64,000 bases of DNA from Typha latifolia (taxonomy: Eukaryota > Streptophyta > Magnoliopsida > Poales > Typhaceae): assembly GCA_019914945.1 (NCBI GenBank), contig CM034108.1, positions 1,498,001 to 1,562,000 on the forward strand, given 5' to 3'. The translations under genes were made by a program, and so were the position numbers. The notes below the pieces were generated by a model. The model was not told the DNA's origin. It did not search any database and saw only the letters and a list, made by a program, of their open reading frames with translations. Positions 39,525-61,000 of this stretch are shown here, piece after piece. Position 1 is the stretch's first letter; each line of letters begins with the position of its first letter.

Positions 39525-41545
39525 CTTGCGCCTGAGTAAGTTGGTCCATATTGTCGATGAACATTAGGGTGCAGACACTACTAATCCAAGGGCAAAGTTT
39601 TCCATAAATTTATCTCAAAGCTACAACACCACACACTAATGTCCTACTGTGTTCGTGTCCTTTGGTTCTAAAGTAAAAGACATTAAGTGTTGGGCCATAT
39701 CAGAAAAGGGACAAGTCGTCTGAGTAGATCGCCAAGATTCAAAAGAGCACATCCAATTCTTTGCAAATTGGACAAAATGTCTTTAAGGACATGTAACATG
39801 ACAGCTAGCAAACCATGTGCGTCGGGAAAAAGGACTGTCAGCTTTTCCCCGTGCGCCATTTAACGACGATCACACCGGGCTTGAATGGTTGTGTGAGTAC
39901 AACAACAATTGATACTGTGCTGATGATAACCTTCAACAATTAATGATGAAGAAGAGAGAGAGAGAGAGAGAGAGAGAAGAGTGAGAGATAAAGAATACAC
40001 CTTTTGGACTCAAAAAAGTGATCCTCGCACCAATCAATATCCCAACTGTAGCTATTGCTTGTACTTCGAGTCGACACACACACACTCACCCACCAAATGG
40101 CCAACATAAAGACCTAGAACAAAAAGCAGGAACCATGCACATGGAGAGGATGTACTTTGATGTCGATCAAAAATGGTTCTTGTTCACAGGCGAAAAGGAT
40201 CCGTGCAAGGGCGGACACCACGCCGTGCTTGGAAATTCCCCAAAATGTTGACGGTTTTGTCATTGTTAGGGCAGGAGTAGTAGCAGGTAGACATCATATT
40301 TGCACTTGGCCCTGCCCACGCCACGGGATCTACTAACAACCAAAAATATCATAAATTCGTAATCCAACTGGTCCCTACTCCACCAGTCAGTAGTAAATAG
40401 TAATTTCTACTTGAACATTTGGATCGGATCTCTAAGCCAACTGGGAACTACTTTGAGCAGTCAGTCCGCTGGAACTGCAGACACATGACTCTAAATGGGG
40501 GCTGCCCGGGATGTCACAGCAGATACATGGGTAAACTGTGCTGCATGCCTTGGAAAGAACAGCCAACAGTGCAGGTTAAGACGCCAAGAACATCAAGAGA
40601 AATAACAGCAATTCAGAAAGAAAAAAGACCATCGAACACATTCTGCACACTATTAAGGGTGGTATACCTGGTGGTTACCGGATAGTTGAGAAGCCCATTG
40701 CTCCATGATATAAGGGTATCGGACCTCTTGAATGGGATGAAGTCATATGATTTTGTCATCCACTGTCCGAAGATGTCACTAGCAGTCCACTTTGCTCTCT
40801 CTCTTCCTGTACATAATGAAAGAAAAAGAAATAAATCTTGGCATATAGATTTGAATATAAATAAGCAAATACCCTGGACCGTCTTAAAAAGCTACCTGTC
40901 CATAAGTAAGAACATAGGTTGCAGCGTCCTTGTTAACCACAATGGAATTACTTTAGGCACTCAATAAAATTCAAAGTTGTCAGATATAGCCAGAAAATAC
41001 CATAGCAAGTGAGATACCCCAAAAATAATTCCATGATTCATGACAGTTGAGTTGCACGGGACATTCATCACTTGCGACAATCTTAGTGATAATAAGCTCA
41101 AAGCCCAAGCGAAGAACTAGATTGTAAATAAGAATCAAGGAATCTAATAATACAAAATTTGAGAAATAATTAGAATTAAATAGCAGTTGATATGCTCATA
41201 AAGAATTACAAGAAATTAGAATAATAAATCTTTCTCCTCATCATGAAGATATTAGTGACAAAGGGATTAGAAACTAGAATAACCAACCGGCACCAAGTAT
41301 CTCTGTTTGCAAGAAGTCCTATACAGGTGGATGATCAGAAGTAGCTTGATTGAAAGAAGACCTCCCCCATAACTATGTCAATAAGAACTTGTGTTTCTTC
41401 CTCCAACTCAATCAAAAAAGCAGCAGGGCTAGAAAGAGCCTCGTTATCTGAAAGAATGCAATGTTTTGGCTCTGGATCATCAGCAACTCTGCCTTGACTA
41501 TGACATGGTCAGAATCTACAGTAATGGTGTAATTAAGCTGTCGCT

Positions 41546-50618
<9,073 letters not shown>

Positions 50619-52490
50619 TGCTTATAAGAATGGGGAGGTCGGGATCCAAAGAGGAAGAGGAGGGTAAACAAGATCGCGGAGAGTAGAGAAGAGAAGAGAA
50701 GAGAAGAGAGAGAGACAGGGAACTTTATAGGAGGAGAGATGCGGAGAAAGAAGTGAAGGAAAGTGGAGGGGTTTCTAAAAAAACTACCCAAAATATAACC
50801 AGAAGTGGGAACTATGTAGGGGTTGTTGTAATTAAGGAGTTCACAGCCAATCGCAGCCCGACAACTGTGCAGAATCTAGATAACTCGTGCTATTACGAAT
50901 GCAGGCGATCCGGAGGAGCCTTTGGATATCCTCTATGGAAGCGATCTGGCGTCGCTGTCGCTGGGGCCGGAAAGGAGATGGATTAGGATGGGGATTAACG
51001 GTGGATTAAGGGGGATAAGCGTGGCGTTTTAGGACTTAAAAAAGAGGAGCTTTCTTGAGACCGGATTTGGAAAGCAAGAGAGTGGGATGTGGTGGTCCAG
51101 AGAGGGAGGCAAAGTGGAAGAAACGGAGCCCAAGGAAAGGCTTCTCCTTTTCTTTTCTTTTTTTTCTTTTTATTGAGTCAGCATCACAGCATTCGCGTGG
51201 ACCGTGGGCTTTGATGTTGAGCTGGTGGTGAGCAGAGACACGTCAGGGACGCCTAGTAGATAATTTTGCTATGATTTTATGAGTACTAATGCTAACGGGA
51301 ATCTTGGAACGTATTTGTTGTATAAGATTTTTGAAAACAAAGCGGTACGAAATAGAAGATGACGAGTCTATTGTAGGAGCACAAATTCGGGATGGAGTCG
51401 ATCTAGATTGTTTGTATCCAATAGCTCTAATCGTGTCTAAAAAGACATACAAAAAGGTTGTAGGATCAAAATGTACGCCATCGAAAAATAGATGATGCGT
51501 CGAGACAAGACACATAAGTCAGCTCGCACTGCACTGAATCTCAATCTGATTATTAAAAAGCTAATAGTTTTATAGGTTCTACGGGGCGGTACAGATAATT
51601 GGCAATGGCAAATTCAAAGGAAAGACTCAGTGACAAGTCCAGTGGAAGCTGGCATCTAACCCGCAAGAGCTAAAAGAAACTGTTGTAGGTGGAGTATAAC
51701 CATGCTCTTCATTTATTATGTGCTTGTAGTTGTTGCACTTAAAATAAAAAAGGAATCATCTTATTAATATGCATATATGGAAATTTCTGATATCTATACA
51801 CACACATGCAGAAAGTTAGCATATGATTCCTCAAACAGTTGAAATTATCAAAGTTACATGTCATCAGAATTATATAACTTTGGCATTTTAACTTCCTAAT
51901 GCAGAAGAGGTCTATCAAGGATGACAAATTATTGAAATCTAAAGAGGATTTACCTTTGATGTAGCAGATCCTCTCTGCTTCCAAACCATAATCTCCATAC
52001 TACAATGAGAGAAAAAAAATCAATTAAAGATTTGTTAATGAGTACAAAACCCTTCAACAATGCAGATTGAGCAAGAACTTACCAATCTTCCAGTGGTTCA
52101 CAAACAAGCGGCAATCGCACCGACATTTTGGTTCAAAAACAAAAGCACACCAGGCACTGTGAGTTGAAATCTCTGTGCTTCTCAAAGAGCTTCTTCATAT
52201 CGATTATAGTTTTGTACATCCGTTCACTGCATTGGATGCACCTGATGTGACCGAGGTGATCATAGATTGGTGCTGTTATGCTCTGGGCTTCTTCACTGCT
52301 TCTTGAAGGGATTACCTTGTGGGGTCTTCTTAAAGGGCTTCTTTTTCAGTGTCTTCTTCCCGAAGTATAAATCACAAAGATGCACCAACATTAAAGAGTG
52401 CAATATATTGCAGTGTCGATGAGATTCAAAAGTGTAAATCATGAGCTATGTGCATACACAAGATCAACAATTTTGAGTAGATCTAATTGA
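50619..52490. other. intergenic region between USP and PPR-DYW genes
   Basis: The left part is the USP leader and promoter, with a GAGAA-type pentamer repeat near 50683-50709. The right part is the downstream region of the PPR-DYW gene. A patch at 51243-51515 is open on both strands and may derive from a dispersed repeat, but I recognise no family. No gene is supported. Confidence 0.45.
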
Positions 52491-54371
52491 TCACCAATAA
52501 TCAAGGCAAGAGCACTTACCTTCCTTAATATGGTGAAACCTACTACCATCTCTCACAATTATCTCCCTTTCAAATACTTTTGTTACCATCTTACTGAACT
52601 CATGACAATCCCCACAAACCCTCAAATTTTTCACTATACGAATTGGATGGCCAATCTCAAACACCATTAGACCAAATGCTATAGCCAATCGTTCGCTATG
52701 TTCCTTGATTACATGAACCTTCTCTTCATCCCCTATATCATGCAAAACTGATGATACATCTGGGAAATAACCTGCCTCTGCCAACCTTCTTCCAACCATT
52801 TCAAGGGTTTTGTAAATCTCCAGAGAATCAATATGATTTTTATCTCCTGCAATGAATTTATGCACGCTGCCATGTGCCTCAATCAAGCTCCAACCTGCAA
52901 CCTTGTTAGTTCCTCGGTTAGACATCAACTTCCTGACCTTAATAACATCCTCCCATTTCCTTGCCTTAGCGTATACACTAGCTAAAAGAACATAATGCCC
53001 ATCATGGGCAGGCTCTAACTCTATCAGTTTATTCCCTATAGTGACCCCCAAGTCCACTAAACCATGCATCTTGCAAGCCCCTAGAAGAGTGCCCCACAGT
53101 ACTGGATCTGGTGGAATACTCATTCTTTCAATCAATTCAAGGGCTTCAGACATGAGACCAGCCCGTCCCAAAAGATCAACCATGCAGCCATAATGTTCCA
53201 TCTCTGGCTGAATTCCATGTTCTTCCACCATTGACTTAAAATACTGACGACCCTCAATTACTAAACCAGCACGGCTGCAGGCATTCAGAACCCCAACAAA
53301 GGTCACATTTGTGGGATGAAGACCTTCATGAATAAATTGCTGGAACAGTTCCACTGCCTCCTTTCCCATTCCATGCGTGGCCAACCCACATATCATAGCA
53401 TTCCAAGCAAACACATCTCGCTGTGGCAATTCATCAAAAACCTGTATTGAAAGCTTGATGCACCCGCATTTCGCATACATGTCCACCAATGCCGTACCGA
53501 GATTCAGACTCATCGGAAAATTAATTGACCGAATGATGCCATGAACAAACTGGCCGTTCTCAAGCAAACCAAGTTGAGCACACGCCGAGAGTACCGTGAC
53601 CAACGTGGCCTCATTCACCATCAAACCCTTATCTATCATCTTTCTGAACAATGACAACCCCTTTTCCAAGATCCCACCTTGCACATAGCCTACAATCACG
53701 GTACTCCACGAGACCACGTCCCTCTCAGGCATTTCAGCAAACACCTCCTCCACCACATCCATCCGCTCGGCTCTCGCATACCCCGCCAAGATCGCATTCC
53801 ACGAAACCACATCCCTTACTACCGGGAACTCGTCAAACACCCTCCTCGACCGACCCATCTCACCACACAATGCGTAGAAGTGTATCAACGCATTCCTGAC
53901 GTACAAATCCATATCCAACCCAAGTTTGACGAGATGGGCATGGACTTGCTCGCCTTCCAAGACATCCGGATCGCCACTACACGCCTGGAGGAGAAAAGGG
54001 AAGGTGTAGTTATTGGTCGGCACGCCTACCCGGCGCATGTCGGAGTAGAAGAGGAGGGCGTCGCGGGGCGGCGCGCCGCCACGGGCGAGGCAACGGACGA
54101 GGTTGTTGCAGGCGAAGGAGTTGGGCCGCTCGATGCGGGAGAAGATGGCGAGGGAGTAGCCGATGGGGATGGAGGGATGGCAAAGGGCGCACAAGGAGAG
54201 GAGGTGGCCTGCGGCGGCACGGGAGGCGGCGAGGCCGAGGACGACGAGCTTGGCGTGGGCTTGGAGGAGTTGGTGAAGGGAAGGGGAGGAGGGGAGGGAA
54301 GAGAGGATGAGGTGGTGGTAATGGCGGGCATTGGAGGAGACGGGGAGGAGAAAGGAGTGATTACACCGCAT
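52491..54371 (-). CDS. PLS-class PPR protein with DYW deaminase domain
   Basis: Intronless gene for 626 residues starting at the ATG at 54371. The PPR units are of mixed P/L/S type, for example DVVSWNAILAGYARAERMDV, DVFAWNAMICGLATHGMGKE and MEHYGCMVDLLGRAGLMSEA. These lead into the E motifs (DPVLWGTLLGACKMHG, then GHYVLLASVYAKARKWEDV). The C-terminus is a complete DYW domain. It has a PG-box-like AGWSLIEAHGSVHKFIAGD, HSERLAIAFGL (the His-x-Glu of the cytidine-deaminase site, about 558-560), CGDCH (about 586-590), and a final CSCLDYW. Such proteins go to mitochondria or plastids and carry out or assist C-to-U RNA editing. The N-terminus (MRCNHSFLLPVSSNARHYHH) could be a targeting peptide. The HxE and CxxC residues are present, so it looks catalytically competent. 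The 5' part of the gene is GC-rich. The target site is unknown. Confidence 0.95.
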   Translation of the reverse strand: MRCNHSFLLPVSSNARHYHHLILSSLPSSPSLHQLLQAHAKLVVLGLAASRAAAGHLLSLCALCHPSIPIGYSLAIFSRIERPNSFACNNLVRCLARGGAPPRDALLFYSDMRRVGVPTNNYTFPFLLQACSGDPDVLEGEQVHAHLVKLGLDMDLYVRNALIHFYALCGEMGRSRRVFDEFPVVRDVVSWNAILAGYARAERMDVVEEVFAEMPERDVVSWSTVIVGYVQGGILEKGLSLFRKMIDKGLMVNEATLVTVLSACAQLGLLENGQFVHGIIRSINFPMSLNLGTALVDMYAKCGCIKLSIQVFDELPQRDVFAWNAMICGLATHGMGKEAVELFQQFIHEGLHPTNVTFVGVLNACSRAGLVIEGRQYFKSMVEEHGIQPEMEHYGCMVDLLGRAGLMSEALELIERMSIPPDPVLWGTLLGACKMHGLVDLGVTIGNKLIELEPAHDGHYVLLASVYAKARKWEDVIKVRKLMSNRGTNKVAGWSLIEAHGSVHKFIAGDKNHIDSLEIYKTLEMVGRRLAEAGYFPDVSSVLHDIGDEEKVHVIKEHSERLAIAFGLMVFEIGHPIRIVKNLRVCGDCHEFSKMVTKVFEREIIVRDGSRFHHIKEGKCSCLDYW

Positions 54372-55026
54372 TAAAATTGAGAAATATTATTGGTCACCCT
54401 GAGGGAAAGGGGTATACGGAACGTTAAACGTAGGCTGTCTCTTAGGAGATCAAATTAAAGAATGGGCGTCGTTGTCATTTTGCTTAGAATTTTAGCAGAG
54501 CTTGCTTAAGTAAATTCGATGCACTATCGACCATAAACAATGTATATATTCAATTTTATATGCTAAATTAAAAACAAAGAAGCAATTAAATAACAAAAGC
54601 CTCCATTTTAGCAACTCTATTTATTTAAAAAGAGAAAAAAAAAACTCACTCGTGATAAAATATATTTTACCCCCTCAAGGTTAGGTCTAAATTCACAAAT
54701 AAAGTAATTGTATAATTTAAGGTCCAGCCAGAAAGGGGTAATATATATTTATCAGTTAAAACTTAGAACTTGCCTTAGTAATAAGAACAGGGAAAAAAAA
54801 ATGCTTGATCCATAGAGGTGAAGTGGTCCACTCTGAGAAATAACCAACTTTCCAAGTAGAATTTGTATAGCTGTTTAACAAAATAAGCTCAGAACTAACT
54901 AATTTCTCATGAAATAGTAAATATCCAAGGCAAAATTCTGTGCATAAAAATCTGCAAGCACATTCTGATGATATGATCAAACAAACAATGATGCAGATTT
55001 CTTGACCAGGCAGAAATAAGAAAACT
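54372..55026. other. intergenic region
   Basis: AT-rich spacer between the PPR-DYW start and the HDA15 stop. It must hold the PPR promoter and the HDA15 3' UTR. The 655 bp shows no repeats or coding sequence of note. Confidence 0.5.
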
Positions 55027-58000
55027 TCAGCTTCCTGCATCATCTAAGTTTGGTGTCAAATCAACAGACTCCTTACAGTCATGTGTCGATGACCTTTTCC
55101 GGTGAAGACCTTCGTACAACAACTCGTAGACGAGTCTTTTACTTCCCCATTTCCACCAGAATGGTCCGACCAGACGCTTCCTCTTCTTAAGATGGTTTCC
55201 TAGGTTCATCAGATAAAATGTTTCATCCAAACAAAACAACCTTCAACAATCAGATACATGACAAACTATTAGAAAGAGTAACTTTAGTTGAATATGTGAA
55301 AAGCATGAAGCATGAACAAAGTTTGATTCCTATTCATAAATTAGACAGAAAATTTTAGATGGACTACGATACAAGAGATTCCATCTTCTAGGTTTGCCAT
55401 TTGTTCTATGCACCTTATTAATTGAGATATATGCAAGCCTGACGGACCAGGAACAAGTACAATGCCTTCCGACTCTATTTTATCATAACCTAGAATAAAT
55501 TAAATTCCTCTGGGGCTCGAAAAATCGTTATATCTATAACCCTGTGCAAGAGCACATACAATATGCTGAGGTTCAATTACAAGAATGAGATATATCACTT
55601 ACTGTTGTTTGAAGAAATCAATCCCCACTGTGACTGCAGCAATGCATAACATGATTCTAAACTTGGCCAAAACTTCAGCTGAATTCTCAAGACTTGCAAA
55701 ACAGTTTGTAAGCCTGCTTTTGATGGCAGTACATTGATCATATCATAATTAGGACTCTCTCCAAGTAGCACCTGTAAATTCACTCAAAAGGAAGAAAAGA
55801 AAAAAAAAACATGTATAAGCACAAAAGATACATCACCAGATTGACAAGAATTTGCAGGAATATTCATTAGTACTAAATTAAAATCCTATAGAAAAGCTCT
55901 GCAAATTGTACATATCTATAAATGGAAACTACCAGAGGGTCCTTCAGGATTCTGCTAAGCAGGGAAAACTTAAAAACAAAAAAGTGAAATGAAGGCAAGG
56001 CAGACACGTGGAGACCAGGCTCCACAGGGAGTCGTCATCTTGGGTGAGAAAAGTTAGCTCTGATTTGAGGGACGAGGAAAGGCACAGGACTCATAGATAA
56101 GGAAAGCCAGGACAAGGGCTTGAGCAGCATGTACGAATTCTCATTCGCAAAGTAGACAAGCATAAAAAAGACAAGGTTTTGTCAACAAGTCAAGATCTAC
56201 TCAAACTAAAGAGAGGCTAGGATACCCTTCTCTGAAAGCTCTGCGGGGCAGTAGTAGACTACAAAGCAGCTTGCTAGATAATTCATCCAAGATAGAGAAC
56301 GGTAGCAGAGGAGGGGGTCAAGAGATATTATCATATTAGAATTTAAGAAAAGGAATAGTTGCAATCTGTTATTGAACCAATAGTGATTTACAAATGAACA
56401 AAATGCTTCAAAAAGGTAAAGCCAAAGCCAAAGATAGTACCTTCACCACTGCCGTGGCTGACGAAGATATTGAATGAAGGTTATACCTATAAATCATACA
56501 AGCAACCACATTTTAGGATACAGTTGAATGAGGCAAAAATGATTGCAAATGACCAAACAAGAGAAAGGAGTGAGGTACCCACCCTCCCTCAAGTATAACC
56601 AACATTTTGCCCTCTGCAAAAGCAGACAACATGTGTGCCATCTGTGCATATCCAGCAGGAGTAATCTGTTATATAGGTGCTTTTAGTTACAACAGATCAA
56701 GGGTCAAAAAGTGGGCATACCATAAGCAGTTAAAATCAAGCTTGTATACCACAAATGCACCTAGAATACAATAGCCGCTAGAATCTCCTTGGTAGATACA
56801 CTCCCATTATATCAAGTTATTAATACATTCAAAAGTGCAGAAGAAAAGATTATATCCAAAAGTAAAAAAACATTATTCTTTGTATTGGTATAATTCCTCC
56901 AACAATGCCATATTGCCATCTGATTAGCATATGTAAAAAAATATTTTTGGTAAAAGATGATATATTCATATGTGAAGTACTCAGTCATCAGATATATTCA
57001 TATATAAACTGCAAAGTCATCAGTTTATCAGAGTACATAATGGGAATATGGTATAACAAGTTTGTATCATGATAAATTGGGCTTTCTCTTAATTATAATG
57101 TACATATAAAGTAATATTCAAGCATATCAACATATAAGGAAAATACGACTCGTGGAAAGTGCAAAAGCAAAAGAAGGAACACCTTCTGCATAAGTTGTAG
57201 TAAAAGATAAGTTATAAATTCTTACATCACAACAGCCAAGGGGATCACCCCTTGCTGCATCAAATCCTGCAGATATGATGGTGATATCAGGGGCAAACTC
57301 TAAAGCTGCAATTGAACATCAGATTTTCAATGGTTAGTCAGGCTATAACACTCTTAAGTAAACCACACTAAAATGTTGAACTAATACAGCCAATGGAACT
57401 GAATTGATATTCAAAATACATGATAGAAGATGCATTTTATAGGTCTAGAGAGAATCTGAGAAATGCTTGGAGCTGGCAATCATGTTTCCTGAAATGAAAG
57501 ATCTTATCCAAAAGGTTATTCTTCCTAGTTTCAAAGAAGATTGTGGAATCACATTTATAGCTGCATACTACATTTTTTCTTAAAAAGAACTGTAAGATTT
57601 GGTACCAAAAGAGAAAAAGAGACTTACATCTTATAATTCTAAGATTGTTCCCGTGTTACCTACTTATTTGTCTATTAATGATGCCTACAGGATTTGAACC
57701 ACAGAAACTTTTGAGAAACAAAAAATATCCCACTGACTGAATACTCAAAAATAAGAATACCTATAGGAATCACAACATGTTGAAAGGCAAAGATGTAATC
57801 ATTGTCGCCTACACCTCCACAGCTCCAAGGAATATTGACTGAGTATCCTTGAGCATCCATACTTCCAACCTATGATGAAGATCCACAATAACAATTAATA
57901 TAAACATGATTGCAAACAGTAACAATAACATAACGACACCAAGCCTTTCATCGCATATATTTGCAGGTTGGCTACATTAACCTAATTGCTTTCAGAAGTA

Positions 58001-61000
58001 AATGCATGAAAGTGAAAGAAATAAAAAGCTGGATGCATATTGTCAAATAATTAAACCAAAAATAATGTGAACAGAGAGTTCCTAAGACCAAGTTTAATAT
58101 TCCGGGAATGCAAGAGCTCCTTTCTGGAATTTCATCTTTTAATTCTAACATGGATAGCATGTGACTCAAACTCAAATAGATAATTTGCTCTTAAGTGATG
58201 GCAGAAGTCCAGTGACGAAGTAGTAGTAAACATTAACACTTAACAGATTTACTCCCCATTACATTTGAATTGTTTCAACCACTTGGCATTTATTTCTCTG
58301 ACACCATTCTTGACTCTACATTCTAAGTAGAGATAACTACATGATTGGACAAAGTGTTATGGTTGGAGCAAATAAAGTTAAGTACCTCCTCAGCTGCTCC
58401 AGTCCCAGGATAGAAGCTTCCACCCTCATGTCGATGCAAAGATATATATAGGACCTGACAGCACAGAACAGAAAAATAATTCTAAATAGCAGCAAAGAAA
58501 AGCTAATATACTAGCAATTGTAATGCTAAAATAACTAAATGTAAGGATAAGAACCCCATAGAAGGAAAAGAAAGGGAAACAAGAAGACAGCTAATGATTT
58601 AGAAGTTATTACACATATATGAATAGAGAGACTTCATATGAAAAGCAAAGAGGTTATAAAATTGATCTAGCTATCCTCCAAAACATATGCAGTAAGGCCT
58701 TATTCTTATTCTAAAATATACTGTTACCTGCATGTATATTCAATATTTTGTACTATCATATTTGTAATGGTCAAGTATATTTGTATTGAGTAGCTTTCCG
58801 TAAGTTTCAGGAAACCTTCAATAAGCAGTATCTCTGCGTGTTACTCAATTTTTAAGAGTTCAGGAAAGTTGACACTATGAATAGATCAATCTTTCTTCGC
58901 TCATCCCAAAAAAGATTAAGCAATACCCCTAAGAAGCAAGAATTGCATTGTCTTTGTTAAAAGGACATCCACCAGACTCACATAATCGGCTATAACATAA
59001 AGTGACAAAGATATGTCTTCATGTGATAAGGACTCCATAAATAGAGAAATAATCAATCATATAACACTAACCGATTTATTCCCCTCGAATATTTCTTGTG
59101 TGCCATTGCCATGATGTACATCCTGCAACCACCATAGAAAGTACAACTTGATCAAGAATTAGCAGTCTGGAATCTCACCATTTCTGTCCTAAAAGACTAT
59201 GCATGAAAGTTTTTGAAGGCATTATTAATGTCAGCAGAATGGTACAGCCAATAAAAATAAACATGAATAGTCACTTTAAGTTACCCAGTCGAGTATCAAA
59301 ACTTTCTTGGCACCAGCTCTCTGTGCAGCTAATGCAGCCACTGCTGCATTATTATGAAGGCAAAAACCCATTGCTTGTTTTACACCTGCATGATGACCAG
59401 GAGGTCTTACCTGACTTATAAAAGACACCATCATTAGTGCACTACTAAATCATCTTTATAATAATTACCAATAGAAATCTTGACTATTACCATAAGATAT
59501 TAAAAGTGTAACCAAATAGCTACAAAATTGTAATATGAGAAGGATGACTTACCATGGCAAAACCATTCCGTGTGCACCCAGACATAATTGAGCTAGCAAG
59601 ATCTGCACATAATCCTGCAGCAAGTCTTGCAGCGCAAGCTGAATATTCATTGGCATATGTGTCTGAAGTGAAGTAGCTGCCAGGTGAATCCAAATTGAAG
59701 TCATCACATTTGAAGTCCTCTTGAGCATTCACACAAGCAAAAAATAGGACCACAAAATTCGCATAGCATTGAATGTTTTCACATCATCACCATGCAAGAC
59801 TTTCTCACTGAGATGTGTTAAATTTGAAAGCCCTATCTTAGGAAAAAGGCTCTATGATAGGTAAGCAGACTTACCAACAGAAAAGGATGAAATCTTAAAA
59901 GGGAACGAAAAAAAAAGCCTGATCTAAATGTTAGAAGAATGAGAACTGAGTTCCTGAGTAATATTATCCCACCAACAAGCCACTCTTTCTTGACTTAGCC
60001 TTATCCTTGAATTTTTAAAAATTCCACCAACTTGTTGAGGTTGGGAATCATATATAAATATAGTTACCATACACGTTCTTTCCATGGAGCTTTCTCAACG
60101 TTGAGCTTTGCTCCATAATTTGACTCAATATTTGATAAAAAAATCTTACACGATAATGATGGTTAACACGCATGAAATTACAATGATACTATAAGGTAAA
60201 AATCAAATCACCTGTAAAGCATATTCTTTGTTTGTTCAACAGCTTCAATATGATCTGAAGAGTGAACCTGCACGGACTCAGAGCTGAAATCACGTAGGTC
60301 TAACAAAAGAACAACAAAGATATCAAAGTATGTTTCCTAAAGTGTTGAATTAGGAATAACAACTATTGATCAATAAACCTAGAAGATGTACAGCCTTAAC
60401 CATGATCATAAACACAGACAATTTTCAATGGAGCGTGCAGCGCGTGCTGACTGAATTGAGGTGAGTAATATCATATGCCCTACTGAGGCAGATACAGTGG
60501 TGGTATATCTATACAATGTCTGCCTGGTGACAGCCTGACCATGCCAACAACCCACATTGACTGTGCCATATTGAGCTCCATCAGGAAGGAACATCTCTAC
60601 CGGGAATGTTCTGATGTGAGCTAACCATGTTGGTCAGCATGTATCATGTTGATTACTTATCAGCACAGGGTTCCATCATAGTAATTAAACCCTTGGACAG
60701 AATAGCCATTTACTACGGAAGAAGAAACTAATTAATCTGGTTCCAGCTAATTAGCCATTAAGACATTGTAACCCCCAAGTGATACAATGTAGAAGCCAAC
60801 ACACAATAGCAAATACTTACCATCAGAAGCTCCTCTCGTGTTATCTCTCTAGCAGGTATCAGGGAGCACTTTGCAGGAAAAATTCCTGCATGATGGAAAG
60901 AAGAATTTAGGATAATAATACTGTTCTGGCTTTGACAAATATTAATTTAATGATCAATGTAAGGACTCTAAGCATCAGATAAAGTGAGAAAAAAATTTCT

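Larger units (their letters stand above)
35725..41545. other. long repeat-rich intergenic region
   Basis: Nearly 6 kb with no gene that I can support. It is the upstream region of YAB2 and the downstream region of the USP gene. It holds GA, CT and TA microsatellites (36116-36168, 38088-38134, 38189-38212, 39467-39517, 39954-39977). There is a duplicated 19-bp piece with TCTATGGCATTCAAAATAC at 37603-37621 and 37683-37701. Open frames at 40018-40967 show no family likeness. A weakly coding-like patch at about 41345-41560 (minus) is noted in the findings. Confidence 0.5.

Noticed and set aside
40018..40967. Run of plus-strand open frames (78-93 codons)
   Set aside because: No domain, no consistent splice signals linking them, and no likeness to known proteins. 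I also compared the GC-rich part near 40430-40560 with common structural RNAs from memory and saw no match.
53679..54374. 231-codon plus-strand open frame opposite the PPR-DYW gene
   Set aside because: It is a shadow of the GC-rich 5' part of the real minus-strand gene; the product is a low-complexity Gly/Glu/Val-rich string with no family likeness.
57685..57705. tRNA B-box-like sequence (GGTTCAAATCC on the minus strand) in an HDA15 intron
   Set aside because: No A box or acceptor stem upstream; probably chance or a very worn SINE piece.
59676..59753. HDA15 exon 7 starting further upstream in the open frame
   Set aside because: Only the acceptor at 59677 (GGCAG|CTACTTC) both fits the phase of exon 6 and gives [12 protein letters not shown], which matches the family as I know it.
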